DNA of 7,193 nucleotides. It comes from a bacterium. Lineage in GTDB: Bacteria; Ratteibacteria; UBA8468; B48-G9; JAFGKM01. The translations under genes and the position numbers were made by a program. The notes beneath the pieces are model-generated. The model ran no database searches. It was not told the origin of the DNA and was given only the letters and a program-made list of their open reading frames with translations. The stretch lies in the NCBI GenBank assembly GCA_021157805.1, contig JAGGVW010000117.1, forward strand, positions 1-7,193. The letters are read 5' to 3'. Below, in pieces: positions 1 to 6,232 of the stretch (its first letter is position 1; every line of letters starts with the position of its first letter).

Positions 1-1890
1 CTTGCCGAATTTTTCTTTTAAATAATTGTTTATGATTAAAAAACCTTTGTTATGAATTGTTCCTGCGAGTTTAACCTCTCTATCTATATTTATAACCCCA
101 TCTCTTCCAATAGAAATTGTTGCTGTTATCCTTGATGGTTTTCCAAAACTGTAATCACCAAGTGTAATTACAGAAAGTCCATTAATTTGCCCTACTTTTT
201 CTCCATCAACATCAACCATTATAGTTCCTTCTTTAATCAACTCTTCAATACGCTTTTCAATGAGGTTTGACCTGTAAATCTTTTCATCAAGTGCTTTTTT
301 CACATGTTTTTCTGTAACTATTTCAGAGTTTTCAGTTTCTGCCCAGAAATTTGATTCTCTAATGATATCTGCAATCTCAATAAATCTTGTTGTCAGTTTT
401 GTCTGGTCTTCCACTTTTCTTGAACCATATTCTATTATTCTGGCAACTGCTGATTTATCAAAATGTTTAAGCCCTTCTTCTCTACATATTTTACTTATAA
501 ATGAAGCGTAATCCTTTAAGCCCTGTTTATCTCTATCCATCAAAGTGCTGAAATCTGCCTTAACTTTGAATAACTTTTTCATATCTTCATCATAATGGAA
601 AAGAAGATAATAAAAAATTGGTTGTCCTATAAGGATTACTTTTGTTTCAAGAGGAATTGGCTCTGGTCTTAAAGTTGGAGTATTTATAAGTCGGAATTGT
701 TCATTTAAATCTTCAATTATTATCTGTTTATTTTTAAGTGCTCTTTTCAATGTTTCCCAGGAAAAATAGTTTTTTAAAACATCCAGAACTTGAAGTATTA
801 AATATCCACCATTTGCTTTATGTAAAGCACCTGGTTTTATCATTGTAAAATCAGTTACCATTGCTCCAAACTGAGGTCTGTATTCAATCCTACCGCAAAG
901 ATTATAGCAGGTTGGATTTGTTTCTTTTACAACAGGCGCTCCTTTTGTTTTTGAATTATCAATTAAAACGTTTACTCTATATTTAAAAAGTGATGGTTCT
1001 TTTTCAGGCAGTTTCAAACCGGGTAATATTTCAACTTCTTTTTTCTCTTTGAATTCATCCACATTTTCAACTATATCTTTCTCAACTTCTTCAAGGTATT
1101 CAATTACTTCTTTCTGCTTTATATATTTTTCCTTAAGTTCTTCAATTTTAGGGGTTAGAATATATTTCGCAGTATCCTTTTCAAGTTGTGATAATTTTTG
1201 TTTTGTATCTTTCTCAAACTGTCTTATCTGTCTTAAAATTTCATCAAGTTGTTCATACAGTAATTCCTGCTTTTTTCTTATCTCTTCTTTTGCTTCTTCT
1301 GTTAATTGCTCCATTTCCTCTTCAGAAAGTGGTTTACCTTCAACAGTTGGGATAAATAGAATTCCAGAAGGTGTTTGCTTTATTTGAAAGCCAGCCCTTT
1401 TGGCTGACTCTTCAAGTTGATCAAGAAGAGCATTTCTTTTATTCTGAAATTCTTTGAGTATCTGGTTTTTATGTTCAAGGTAAACTTCACCTTCAAAAAC
1501 CTTTGGAATTTCAAGTTTCAGGTCATTTATTAAACTATCCATATCTTTTTTGAATATATTTGCTTTACCTGGTGGAAATCTTAATGCTTTTGGAGTGTCA
1601 GGGTTTGTGAAGTTGTAAACATAAACCCAGTCATCAGGAACTGGTTGACTTTCAGCAAGTTTTTTTATTGCCTGTTCAACAGATGTTGTTCTTCCAGTTC
1701 CTGAAACCCCTGAAACATATATATTGTATCCATTACTTTTTATTTTTAACCCAAACTCAAGGGCTTTTTTTGCTCTTTCCTGTCCTATTATCCCTTCAAG
1801 AGGTGGGATTTCTTCAGTTGTTTTAAATGAGAAACTATTAATATTACATACTTTCTTCAGTTTTTCCACAGGAACTTTGAATTTTTCCAT
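1..1890 (-). CDS. Lon-like AAA+ ATP-dependent protease, C-terminus cut by window edge
   Basis: This is a 630-codon open frame that reads off the left edge. It looks like the Lon-related proteases with an AAA_32-type ATPase (PF13654), not classical Lon, because there is no N-terminal substrate-binding domain and the ATPase starts almost at once. Seen: Walker A at residues 61-69 (GVSGTGRTT, with Arg in the usual Lys position); a long charged, probably coiled-coil insertion at about 135-290; the family signature with GALHKANGGYLIL at about 354-366; a helical lid to about 545; and the beginning of a Lon protease domain from about 557 (VGQINGLSV). The catalytic Ser/Lys dyad would lie further on, outside the window, so proteolytic competence cannot be judged. 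Such proteins are cytoplasmic and degrade proteins using ATP. The start is ATG at 1890, preceded by an AGGG-type Shine-Dalgarno about 6 nt upstream. It is divergent from the SDR gene. Confidence 0.88.
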   Translation of the reverse strand, partial: MEKFKVPVEKLKKVCNINSFSFKTTEEIPPLEGIIGQERAKKALEFGLKIKSNGYNIYVSGVSGTGRTTSVEQAIKKLAESQPVPDDWVYVYNFTNPDTPKALRFPPGKANIFKKDMDSLINDLKLEIPKVFEGEVYLEHKNQILKEFQNKRNALLDQLEESAKRAGFQIKQTPSGILFIPTVEGKPLSEEEMEQLTEEAKEEIRKKQELLYEQLDEILRQIRQFEKDTKQKLSQLEKDTAKYILTPKIEELKEKYIKQKEVIEYLEEVEKDIVENVDEFKEKKEVEILPGLKLPEKEPSLFKYRVNVLIDNSKTKGAPVVKETNPTCYNLCGRIEYRPQFGAMVTDFTMIKPGALHKANGGYLILQVLDVLKNYFSWETLKRALKNKQIIIEDLNEQFRLINTPTLRPEPIPLETKVILIGQPIFYYLLFHYDEDMKKLFKVKADFSTLMDRDKQGLKDYASFISKICREEGLKHFDKSAVARIIEYGSRKVEDQTKLTTRFIEIADIIRESNFWAETENSEIVTEKHVKKALDEKIYRSNLIEKRIEELIKEGTIMVDVDGEKVGQINGLSVITLGDYSFGKPSRITATISIGRDGVINIDREVKLAGTIHNKGFLIINNYLKEKFGK

Positions 1891-1905
1891 AACTTTCCCT
1901 TTTTT

Positions 1906-1926
1906 AAGTTATAAGTTATAATTATA
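1906..1926. repeat. Tandem AAGTTAT heptamers in the divergent promoter region
   Basis: Two perfect tandem copies of AAGTTAT (1906-1912 and 1913-1919) are followed by AATTATA (1920-1926). The block overlaps the minus-strand -10 of the Lon-like gene and contains a plus-strand TATAAT (1917-1922) that could serve the SDR-rex pair, although its -35 (TTTCCC at 1894-1899) is weak. The repeats may be an operator or simply AT-rich promoter sequence. I see no recognisable Rex operator here. Confidence 0.35.
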
Positions 1927-1929
1927 TCA
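1921..1929 (-). promoter_or_regulatory. Extended -10 promoter for the Lon-like gene
   Basis: On the minus strand a perfect TATAAT (1926-1921) is preceded by TGA, giving the extended -10 pattern TGnTATAAT. The -35 region at 17-bp spacing (about 1944-1949, CTTCTT) is poor, which is tolerated in extended -10 promoters. It would start transcription near 1914, leaving a leader of about 25 nt before the ATG at 1890. Confidence 0.5.
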
Positions 1930-1993
1930 TAATATCTTTTAATAAGAAGAAAGTCAATATTTTTTACAGGAGTGAATAAAAAAGGATTGAAAG

Positions 1994-2800
1994 ATGGTTG
2001 GAATATCTCTGAAAGATGAAGTTGTTATTATTACTGGAGGTTGTCTTGGAATTGGGAGAAGTATTGCTTTAAAATTAATTGAGGCAGATGCAACAGTGAT
2101 TATTGCTGATATTAATGAGAAAGCAGGAAAAGAGATGGAAGAAAATTTTAAAGATAAAAATCTTTTATTTGTAAAAATGGATGTTACAAGGAAGAGTGAA
2201 GTTGAGAATATGGTGAAAATTGTGATGGATAAATTTGATAAAATAGATGCTCTTGTAAATAATGCTGGAATAAATATTCCAGGATTACTTGTTGACCCAA
2301 ATGGAAAGGAGGAAGTTACTGAAGATATTTTTGATAAGATAGTTGCAGTTAATCAAAAAGGTGCCTTTTTCTGTGCACAGGAAGTAGCAAGAGAGATGAT
2401 AAAAAAGAGAAAAGGTGTAATTTTAAATGTTGCTTCTGAAAGCGGACTTGAGGGTTCAGAGGGACAGAGTGTTTATGCAGCAACAAAAGCAGCTCTGTAT
2501 TCTTTTACAAGAAGTTGGGCAAAAGAACTGGGAAAATATAATATAAGAGTGGTAGGTATTGCTCCTGGGATACTTGAGCCAACTGCTTTAAGAACTCCTG
2601 AATATGAAAGAGCTCTTGCATATACAAGAGGAATAACTGTTGAGCAATTGAGAGCCAGTTATGAAAGAGTTTCTATCCCATTGAGGAGAGCTGGTAAACT
2701 TGAAGAAGTTGCAGATGTTGTTTTATTCCTTATATCTGGAATGGCAGGTTATATAACGGGAACAGTTATAAATATTTCAGGGGGTAAATCAAGAGCTTAA
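1994..2800 (+). CDS. Short-chain dehydrogenase, sorbitol-6-phosphate 2-dehydrogenase-like
   Basis: This is a complete 268-residue classical SDR. Seen: the nucleotide loop TGGCLGIG at 14-21; Asp39 at the end of beta-2, which favours NAD(H) over NADP(H); NNAG at 89-92; and the catalytic tetrad Asn120, Ser148, Tyr161, Lys165 (YAATK at 161-165). From memory it closely matches the sorbitol-6-phosphate 2-dehydrogenases of lactobacilli (GutF type), notably around GINIPGLLVDP, ASESGLEGSEGQ, RSWAKELGK and RVVGIAPGI, with the C-terminal SGGKSRA. The likely reaction is oxidation of a hexitol phosphate to a ketose phosphate, in the cytoplasm. No sugar PTS genes are visible to confirm the substrate, so another polyol or sugar remains possible. 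An AAAGG Shine-Dalgarno at 1981-1985 lies 8 nt before the ATG. The rex gene follows after 2 bp, so the two are almost certainly co-transcribed. Confidence 0.85.
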   Translation: MVGISLKDEVVIITGGCLGIGRSIALKLIEADATVIIADINEKAGKEMEENFKDKNLLFVKMDVTRKSEVENMVKIVMDKFDKIDALVNNAGINIPGLLVDPNGKEEVTEDIFDKIVAVNQKGAFFCAQEVAREMIKKRKGVILNVASESGLEGSEGQSVYAATKAALYSFTRSWAKELGKYNIRVVGIAPGILEPTALRTPEYERALAYTRGITVEQLRASYERVSIPLRRAGKLEEVADVVLFLISGMAGYITGTVINISGGKSRA

Positions 2801-2802
2801 AA

Positions 2803-3432
2803 ATGAAGGGAAAGCATGTATCATCTGAAACAATAAGGCGTCTTGCAGTTTATTTGAGATATCTTGAATTGCTTTATGAAAAAGGGATAAGAATAATTTC
2901 ATCGTCAAATATTATGAATGCATTAAATATTCCTTCCACACAGTTCAGGAAAGACCTTTCTTTTTTTGGTGAATTTGGGAAAAGAGGAGTTGGTTATGAC
3001 ATTGGAAAGTTGATAAAAGTAATTAAGGGAATTATTGGTATTGATAAAAAAGTTAAAATTATTATTATTGGAGCTGGTAAACTTGGGTCTGCTTTAATTG
3101 AATACCCTGGCTTTTCAGATATGAATATTGAAATTGTTGGCGCTTTTGATAATAACCCTGAAAAGATTGGCAAGAAGATTTCGAATATTTTAATAAGAGA
3201 TATTTCAGAAATTGAAGAGTTTATAAAAAATGAAAAAATAGAAATTGCTCTTATATGTGTTCCAAGAGAACACGCCCAGAATGTTTGTAATATTCTTATT
3301 AAAGCAGGTATTAAAGGAATATTAAATTTCGCTCCTGTTAAACTTATTACGACCGGTTGTGTTTTTGTGAGTAATTTTGATATGTCTTCTGAAATATGTA
3401 ATCTTATTTATTCTCTCAAAAAGTGCTCTTAA
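2803..3432 (+). CDS. rex: Redox-sensing transcriptional repressor Rex
   Basis: This is a complete 209-residue Rex, of normal family length. Rex is a homodimer that binds operators near fermentation and respiration genes and is released when NADH rises. Seen: an N-terminal winged helix with RRLAVYLRYLELL at 12-24 and the recognition-helix block QFRKDLSFFGEFGKRGVGY at 47-65; a Rossmann NAD(H)-binding domain with GAGKLG at 90-95 and the beta-strand end GAFD at 113-116; the family strand GILNFAPVKL; and the C-terminal swapped helix with Asp193 in FDMSSEI, the usual DLSxEL region. The first helix has Ala where RRLP is common. The start lies 2 bp after the SDR stop; only weak SD-like bases (AGAG at 2792-2795) precede it, so translation may be coupled. 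Its stop codon overlaps the convergent gene's stop. Direct control of the upstream SDR is plausible but no operator was recognised. Confidence 0.95.
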   Translation: MKGKHVSSETIRRLAVYLRYLELLYEKGIRIISSSNIMNALNIPSTQFRKDLSFFGEFGKRGVGYDIGKLIKVIKGIIGIDKKVKIIIIGAGKLGSALIEYPGFSDMNIEIVGAFDNNPEKIGKKISNILIRDISEIEEFIKNEKIEIALICVPREHAQNVCNILIKAGIKGILNFAPVKLITTGCVFVSNFDMSSEICNLIYSLKKCS

Positions 3433-3920
3433 GGATAACTTATATTGAGTAATTTTGCTGTTTTTATAGCATCTTTTATAGCAAAACTCCATCCTGAAAG
3501 GAGTAAAATAAGTCCACCTAATGTTAAAGAAGCAGGTAATTTTGGTATATTCACCTGCTTCAGTTGGGGTTTTTCTTCTGGTTCCTTTTGATTTTCTTCA
3601 ATAACAACCCCACTTTCATCCATCTGAATTGGTTGTTCTTCCTCTGATTGAACAATTGATGTTCCTTCTCTATTGAAAGATGGTGTGCCTTTCACCCAGA
3701 AAGTAATCCCAGTAGAAAGTAAAATAAGACCTAACAAAACTGTAAATGAAAAAAAGGTGCCTTTTCCAAACTGGCCATTATAAATCTGCCCAAGTCCCGG
3801 GACAACAGTTGAAAGAACTCCTGCTATTCCTGAAGATTTTTGTTCATATTTCAGTCGAACTTTTGCTCGTAGTTCTTCTTCTTCAATTATTTCTCTTCTT
3901 TTCTCTTCAGGTATTGCCAT
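3429..3920 (-). CDS. TM2-like small membrane protein with acidic linker
   Basis: This is a complete 163-residue probable inner-membrane protein of unknown function. Seen: a highly charged N-terminal helix (about 5-28, rich in Glu, Arg and Lys); a weakly hydrophobic stretch at 31-41; the motif PGLGQIYNGQFGKG at 41-54, typical of TM2-domain-like proteins; a membrane helix at about 56-76; an acidic Glu/Gln-rich linker at about 79-127; a second helix at about 129-147; and a C-terminus (KDAIKTAKLLN) resembling the DAyrtAk..N ending of TM2-like proteins. In relatives I remember, the two helices are separated only by a short turn, so the roughly 50-residue linker is unusual. An excellent Shine-Dalgarno (AGGAGGT, 3925-3931) precedes the ATG. 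It is the second gene of an operon, 19 bp after the secreted-protein gene. Its stop overlaps the rex stop within TTAA at 3429-3432. Confidence 0.8.
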   Translation of the reverse strand: MAIPEEKRREIIEEEELRAKVRLKYEQKSSGIAGVLSTVVPGLGQIYNGQFGKGTFFSFTVLLGLILLSTGITFWVKGTPSFNREGTSIVQSEEEQPIQMDESGVVIEENQKEPEEKPQLKQVNIPKLPASLTLGGLILLLSGWSFAIKDAIKTAKLLNISYP

Positions 3921-3939
3921 TTTTACCTCCTGATTTAGT

Positions 3940-4698
3940 TCATTTATATTCCCATTTAATTCCTTTTATTTTATCAAAAAGTTCAGGAAGTATCTTCCAG
4001 TTTTTGTTTATTGGCATAAATATCATAAAAACATCAATGGATTCACCTTTTTTAATTCTCTTTTTAGGCGGGACACTATTAACAAATATAAAGTCCTCTC
4101 CTTTCCCGAGAATAACAGCAGGAGCAATAAGTCCTGCACCTACTCCTTTACCATTATTTACAAAAATCCAGTTTGCATGTCCTATTTTTGTTCTTCTTGT
4201 TTTTACAAGTTTAAATGTTTTTGGTTTCCCTTTTTTCGGTATTGTGTAATATTTAAATTTCTCATAAGCAGAAGAAAGTCCCCAGTTTATCCCACAGAGG
4301 TGTCTTTCTTTTCCAAGATATAGGAATTTTGAGTAAATTGCAAGAAAAGGAAATTCTTTTCTTATTTCTCCATAAACAATAAGTTTGTATTCAGGACAGA
4401 TTTTTTTCTTGCTTTCAAGGGAAAATGTGAGTTTTACAACCTTCCTATTTTTTTCATCTGCAACAACCTCAACCTTTTCCGTTTTTACAACAAGAAGGTC
4501 TTTTTTGTTAGTAAAATCTCTTGCAGCGAAATAAAGCATATTTCCACCACAAACTATACTTGATGACTGAATTAAATATATATTCCCCTGTGTATAGAGG
4601 AAAGCATCTTCTTTTGATACTCTATATCCAAATTTCTCAATTGCATATGTTGAAGAAAGAAGAATTATGAAACCTAAAACATATAAAAATCGTTTCAT
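3940..4698 (-). CDS. Secreted protein of unknown function
   Basis: This is a complete 252-residue protein that I do not recognise. Seen: a Sec-type signal peptide (Lys2-Arg3, hydrophobic core about 4-14, likely cleavage after the TYA at 17-19; no lipobox cysteine), then a mature part that looks beta-strand-rich with many alternating hydrophobic residues, aromatic clusters, and three cysteines (50, 101, 135). A Gly-rich segment NNGKGVGAGLIAP lies at 181-193, and the C-terminus is Trp/Lys-rich. An all-beta sandwich, such as a carbohydrate-active or carbohydrate-binding fold, would fit but is a guess. The start is ATG at 4698 with AGGGGGTG (4703-4710) as Shine-Dalgarno. It leads a two-gene operon with the TM2-like protein, so export and membrane location suggest a shared envelope role. 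Confidence 0.75.
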   Translation of the reverse strand: MKRFLYVLGFIILLSSTYAIEKFGYRVSKEDAFLYTQGNIYLIQSSSIVCGGNMLYFAARDFTNKKDLLVVKTEKVEVVADEKNRKVVKLTFSLESKKKICPEYKLIVYGEIRKEFPFLAIYSKFLYLGKERHLCGINWGLSSAYEKFKYYTIPKKGKPKTFKLVKTRRTKIGHANWIFVNNGKGVGAGLIAPAVILGKGEDFIFVNSVPPKKRIKKGESIDVFMIFMPINKNWKILPELFDKIKGIKWEYK

Positions 4699-4721
4699 TT
4701 CTCACCCCCTGTTGTTTTTTT

Positions 4722-4750
4722 ATTAAAACACAAAGGAGAAGGTTTGTCAA
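4722..4750 (-). promoter_or_regulatory. Sigma-70-type promoter of the secreted/TM2 operon
   Basis: On the minus strand there is a perfect -35 TTGACA (4750-4745), a 17-bp spacer and a -10 TTTAAT (4727-4722, 5 of 6 matches to TATAAT). Transcription would begin near 4715, giving a leader of about 17 nt that carries the Shine-Dalgarno of the secreted-protein gene. This is the strongest promoter match I found in the window and argues for good housekeeping expression. Confidence 0.75.
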
Positions 4751-4842
4751 TTTCTTCAGTAAACTAAAATTCGACAGACATAAGAAGCTTTTTAACCTAT
4801 CTTTTTTATCTTTCTTTTCTATTTTCAAGTTTTCTTAGTCTT

Positions 4843-4869
4843 AAGTCCAAACCCGGTTTGGTCTTTTTT
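4843..4869 (+). terminator. Hairpin plus T-run reading rightwards, just past the GH4 stop
   Basis: The inverted repeat CCAAAC-CCG-GTTTGG (4847-4861) extends by AAG/CTT (4843-4845 with 4863-4865) across one T-T mismatch. On the plus strand it is followed by a run of T (4864-4869), the form of an intrinsic terminator for rightward transcription. On the minus strand it directly follows the GH4 stop but has an A-run before it and no U-run after it, so it would be a poor canonical terminator for the GH4 operon, though it could still protect the 3' end. No rightward gene is known here. Confidence 0.4.
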
Positions 4870-6190
4870 AAAATTCTATACTTTTAAACTGGGGTAAATA
4901 ATCCCTATTTTTTTCAAACATCTCCTTGACCATTTTCTTTATTTCTCTAAGTGAAAGAACACTTGCAGAAAGAGGGTCATAACAAGCAGCATAATAAACC
5001 AATTCGGCATTTCCTGTTAGAGCACCTTCAACTGCCATCTCTTCTACTGCAATATTGAGATTATTTAAAGCAGCACATTGAGGAGGAAGTGGACCAATAT
5101 GTAAAGGTTTAAAATCCCCTTTTGAAACACAAACTGGGACTTCAACACATGCCCGGTAAGGAAGATTTGGAATAATGTTTTCGTTTGGAACATTTCCATT
5201 AAAAATATATGGCTCTCCTCCCATATAAGCGTTTATTATATAAGCAGCGTATTCTTTCCCTCTTTTTAAATCAACTGGTTCTTTAAGCCAATTTTTAATA
5301 GCATCTTTCCATGTATCTTCTCTTTTTAAATATTCATTAAGGATGTAAGCATACTCTCCTGGATTCCAACCAGTTCCAGGTTTGCAATATTTTTCAATTA
5401 GATATGGTCTTTTTCTGAACCACCAGTTATACTCTGAATTGTGTCCGCTTGATTCAGTTACATAATAACCAAGTGCCAGAAACATTTCGTTTCTAACTAT
5501 TTCTTCTTTATATATCTCTTCATTTTCGGTTATTGCTTTTCTTATAAGTGGATATGCATCTTTTCCATTCTTTTTAAATTCAATATACCATGCCTGATGA
5601 TTTATTCCTGCACAGACATAAGTTATCTCTTCAGGTTTTGCTCCTATCCATCTGGTAAGCATTTCGGCTGTTCCTTGAACACTGTGACATAGACCAGTAA
5701 CTTTGACTGAAGTTGCTTTCTGCATTGCTCTGCACAACATAGCCATAGGGTTGGTATAATTTAGAAGAATCGCATGAGGACATAAATTTTCAATATCTCT
5801 GCAGATATCTAACATAACTGGTATGGTTCTTAATGCTCTAAAAATTCCTGCAATTCCCCTTGTGTCTCCAACACAAAAATCAACTCCATACTTTTTTGGT
5901 ATTTCAACATCATACCTCCATATATTAACTCCCCCTGCAAGAATGGTGCATAAAACAGCATCAGCCCCTTTTAACGCTTTCCTTCTATCCATTGTAACTT
6001 CAATTTTTGCAGGATACTTTCCTTCTTCAATAATCTTTTCTACAGCAATTTTTGAAAATTTAAGTCGTTCCTCGTCTATATCCATTAAAGATATTGTAGA
6101 ATCCCTTAAAAGTGGAAAAGAAAGTATATCTCTCACAAGTCCTCTTGTGAATCCAAAACTACCTGCTCCTATAAAAGCAATTTTTGCCAT
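4868..6190 (-). CDS. melA: GH4 family glycosidase, alpha-galactosidase (MelA) type
   Basis: This is a complete 440-residue glycoside hydrolase family 4 enzyme. GH4 enzymes hydrolyse by an NAD+- and Mn2+-dependent oxidation-elimination mechanism, in the cytoplasm. Seen: the N-terminal dinucleotide motif GAGSFGF at 8-14 with Asp37 (MDID) closing the NAD site; NYTNP at 144-148; the metal-site CHSV motif at 168-171 (Cys168, His169), which within GH4 marks the alpha-galactosidase group instead of the CDMP or CNVP phospho-glucosidase groups; and INH at 196-198 with the second metal His198. It follows E. coli MelA along its length from memory ([34 protein letters not shown]), and the length is normal. 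The substrate could still be another alpha-glycoside or a uronide. The Shine-Dalgarno AAGGAGAG (6202-6195) is part of an inverted repeat. It is the third gene after alr and the prenyl synthase. Confidence 0.87.
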   Translation of the reverse strand: MAKIAFIGAGSFGFTRGLVRDILSFPLLRDSTISLMDIDEERLKFSKIAVEKIIEEGKYPAKIEVTMDRRKALKGADAVLCTILAGGVNIWRYDVEIPKKYGVDFCVGDTRGIAGIFRALRTIPVMLDICRDIENLCPHAILLNYTNPMAMLCRAMQKATSVKVTGLCHSVQGTAEMLTRWIGAKPEEITYVCAGINHQAWYIEFKKNGKDAYPLIRKAITENEEIYKEEIVRNEMFLALGYYVTESSGHNSEYNWWFRKRPYLIEKYCKPGTGWNPGEYAYILNEYLKREDTWKDAIKNWLKEPVDLKRGKEYAAYIINAYMGGEPYIFNGNVPNENIIPNLPYRACVEVPVCVSKGDFKPLHIGPLPPQCAALNNLNIAVEEMAVEGALTGNAELVYYAACYDPLSASVLSLREIKKMVKEMFEKNRDYLPQFKSIEF

Positions 6191-6194
6191 TTTT

Positions 6195-6230
6195 CTCTCC
6201 TTTTTGTAATTGCTTCTTAAATAAGGAGAG
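6195..6230 (-). promoter_or_regulatory. Hairpin that can mask the GH4 ribosome-binding site
   Basis: In the mRNA, CUCUCCUU (6230-6223) begins 2 nt after the upstream prenyl synthase stop codon and is perfectly complementary over 8 bp to AAGGAGAG (6202-6195), the Shine-Dalgarno of the GH4 gene, with a 20-nt loop. Pairing would hide the ribosome-binding site, and a ribosome terminating at the prenyl synthase stop would cover the left arm and free it. There is no U-run after the stem, so it is not an intrinsic terminator. The arrangement is visible; the coupling function is inferred. Confidence 0.5.
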
Positions 6231-6232
6231 TT

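Noticed and set aside
1049..1387. A Ser/Phe-rich plus-strand frame opposite the Lon-like coiled coil
   Set aside because: The Glu/Lys-rich coiled-coil codons read backwards give Ser/Phe/Ile-rich frames. It has no start signal of its own.
1891..1993. A Rex operator (TTGTGAA-N4-TTCACAA-like) upstream of the SDR-rex pair
   Set aside because: Only a poor odd-length near-palindrome (GTCAATATTTTTTAC, about 1952-1966) is present, without the conserved outer bases, so I do not call a Rex site.
1972..1994. GTG at 1972 behind AGGAG as an alternative start for the SDR
   Set aside because: It is out of frame with the dehydrogenase and meets a stop after a few codons. The ATG at 1994 with AAAGG 8 nt upstream matches the family N-terminus.
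3746..4249. A plus-strand 167-codon frame across the TM2-like and secreted genes
   Set aside because: It is antisense to two well-supported genes with signal peptide, membrane helices and good ribosome-binding sites. Its Leu/Phe/Pro-rich content is typical of an antisense shadow.
4637..4828. A 63-codon minus-strand reading frame between the GH4 and secreted-protein genes
   Set aside because: It overlaps the secreted-protein start and its promoter, has Lys-rich low-complexity content and no Shine-Dalgarno. It looks like a chance frame.
5823..6209. A plus-strand 128-codon frame opposite the GH4 N-terminus
   Set aside because: It is antisense to the conserved NAD-binding region of the GH4 enzyme and has no recognisable features.
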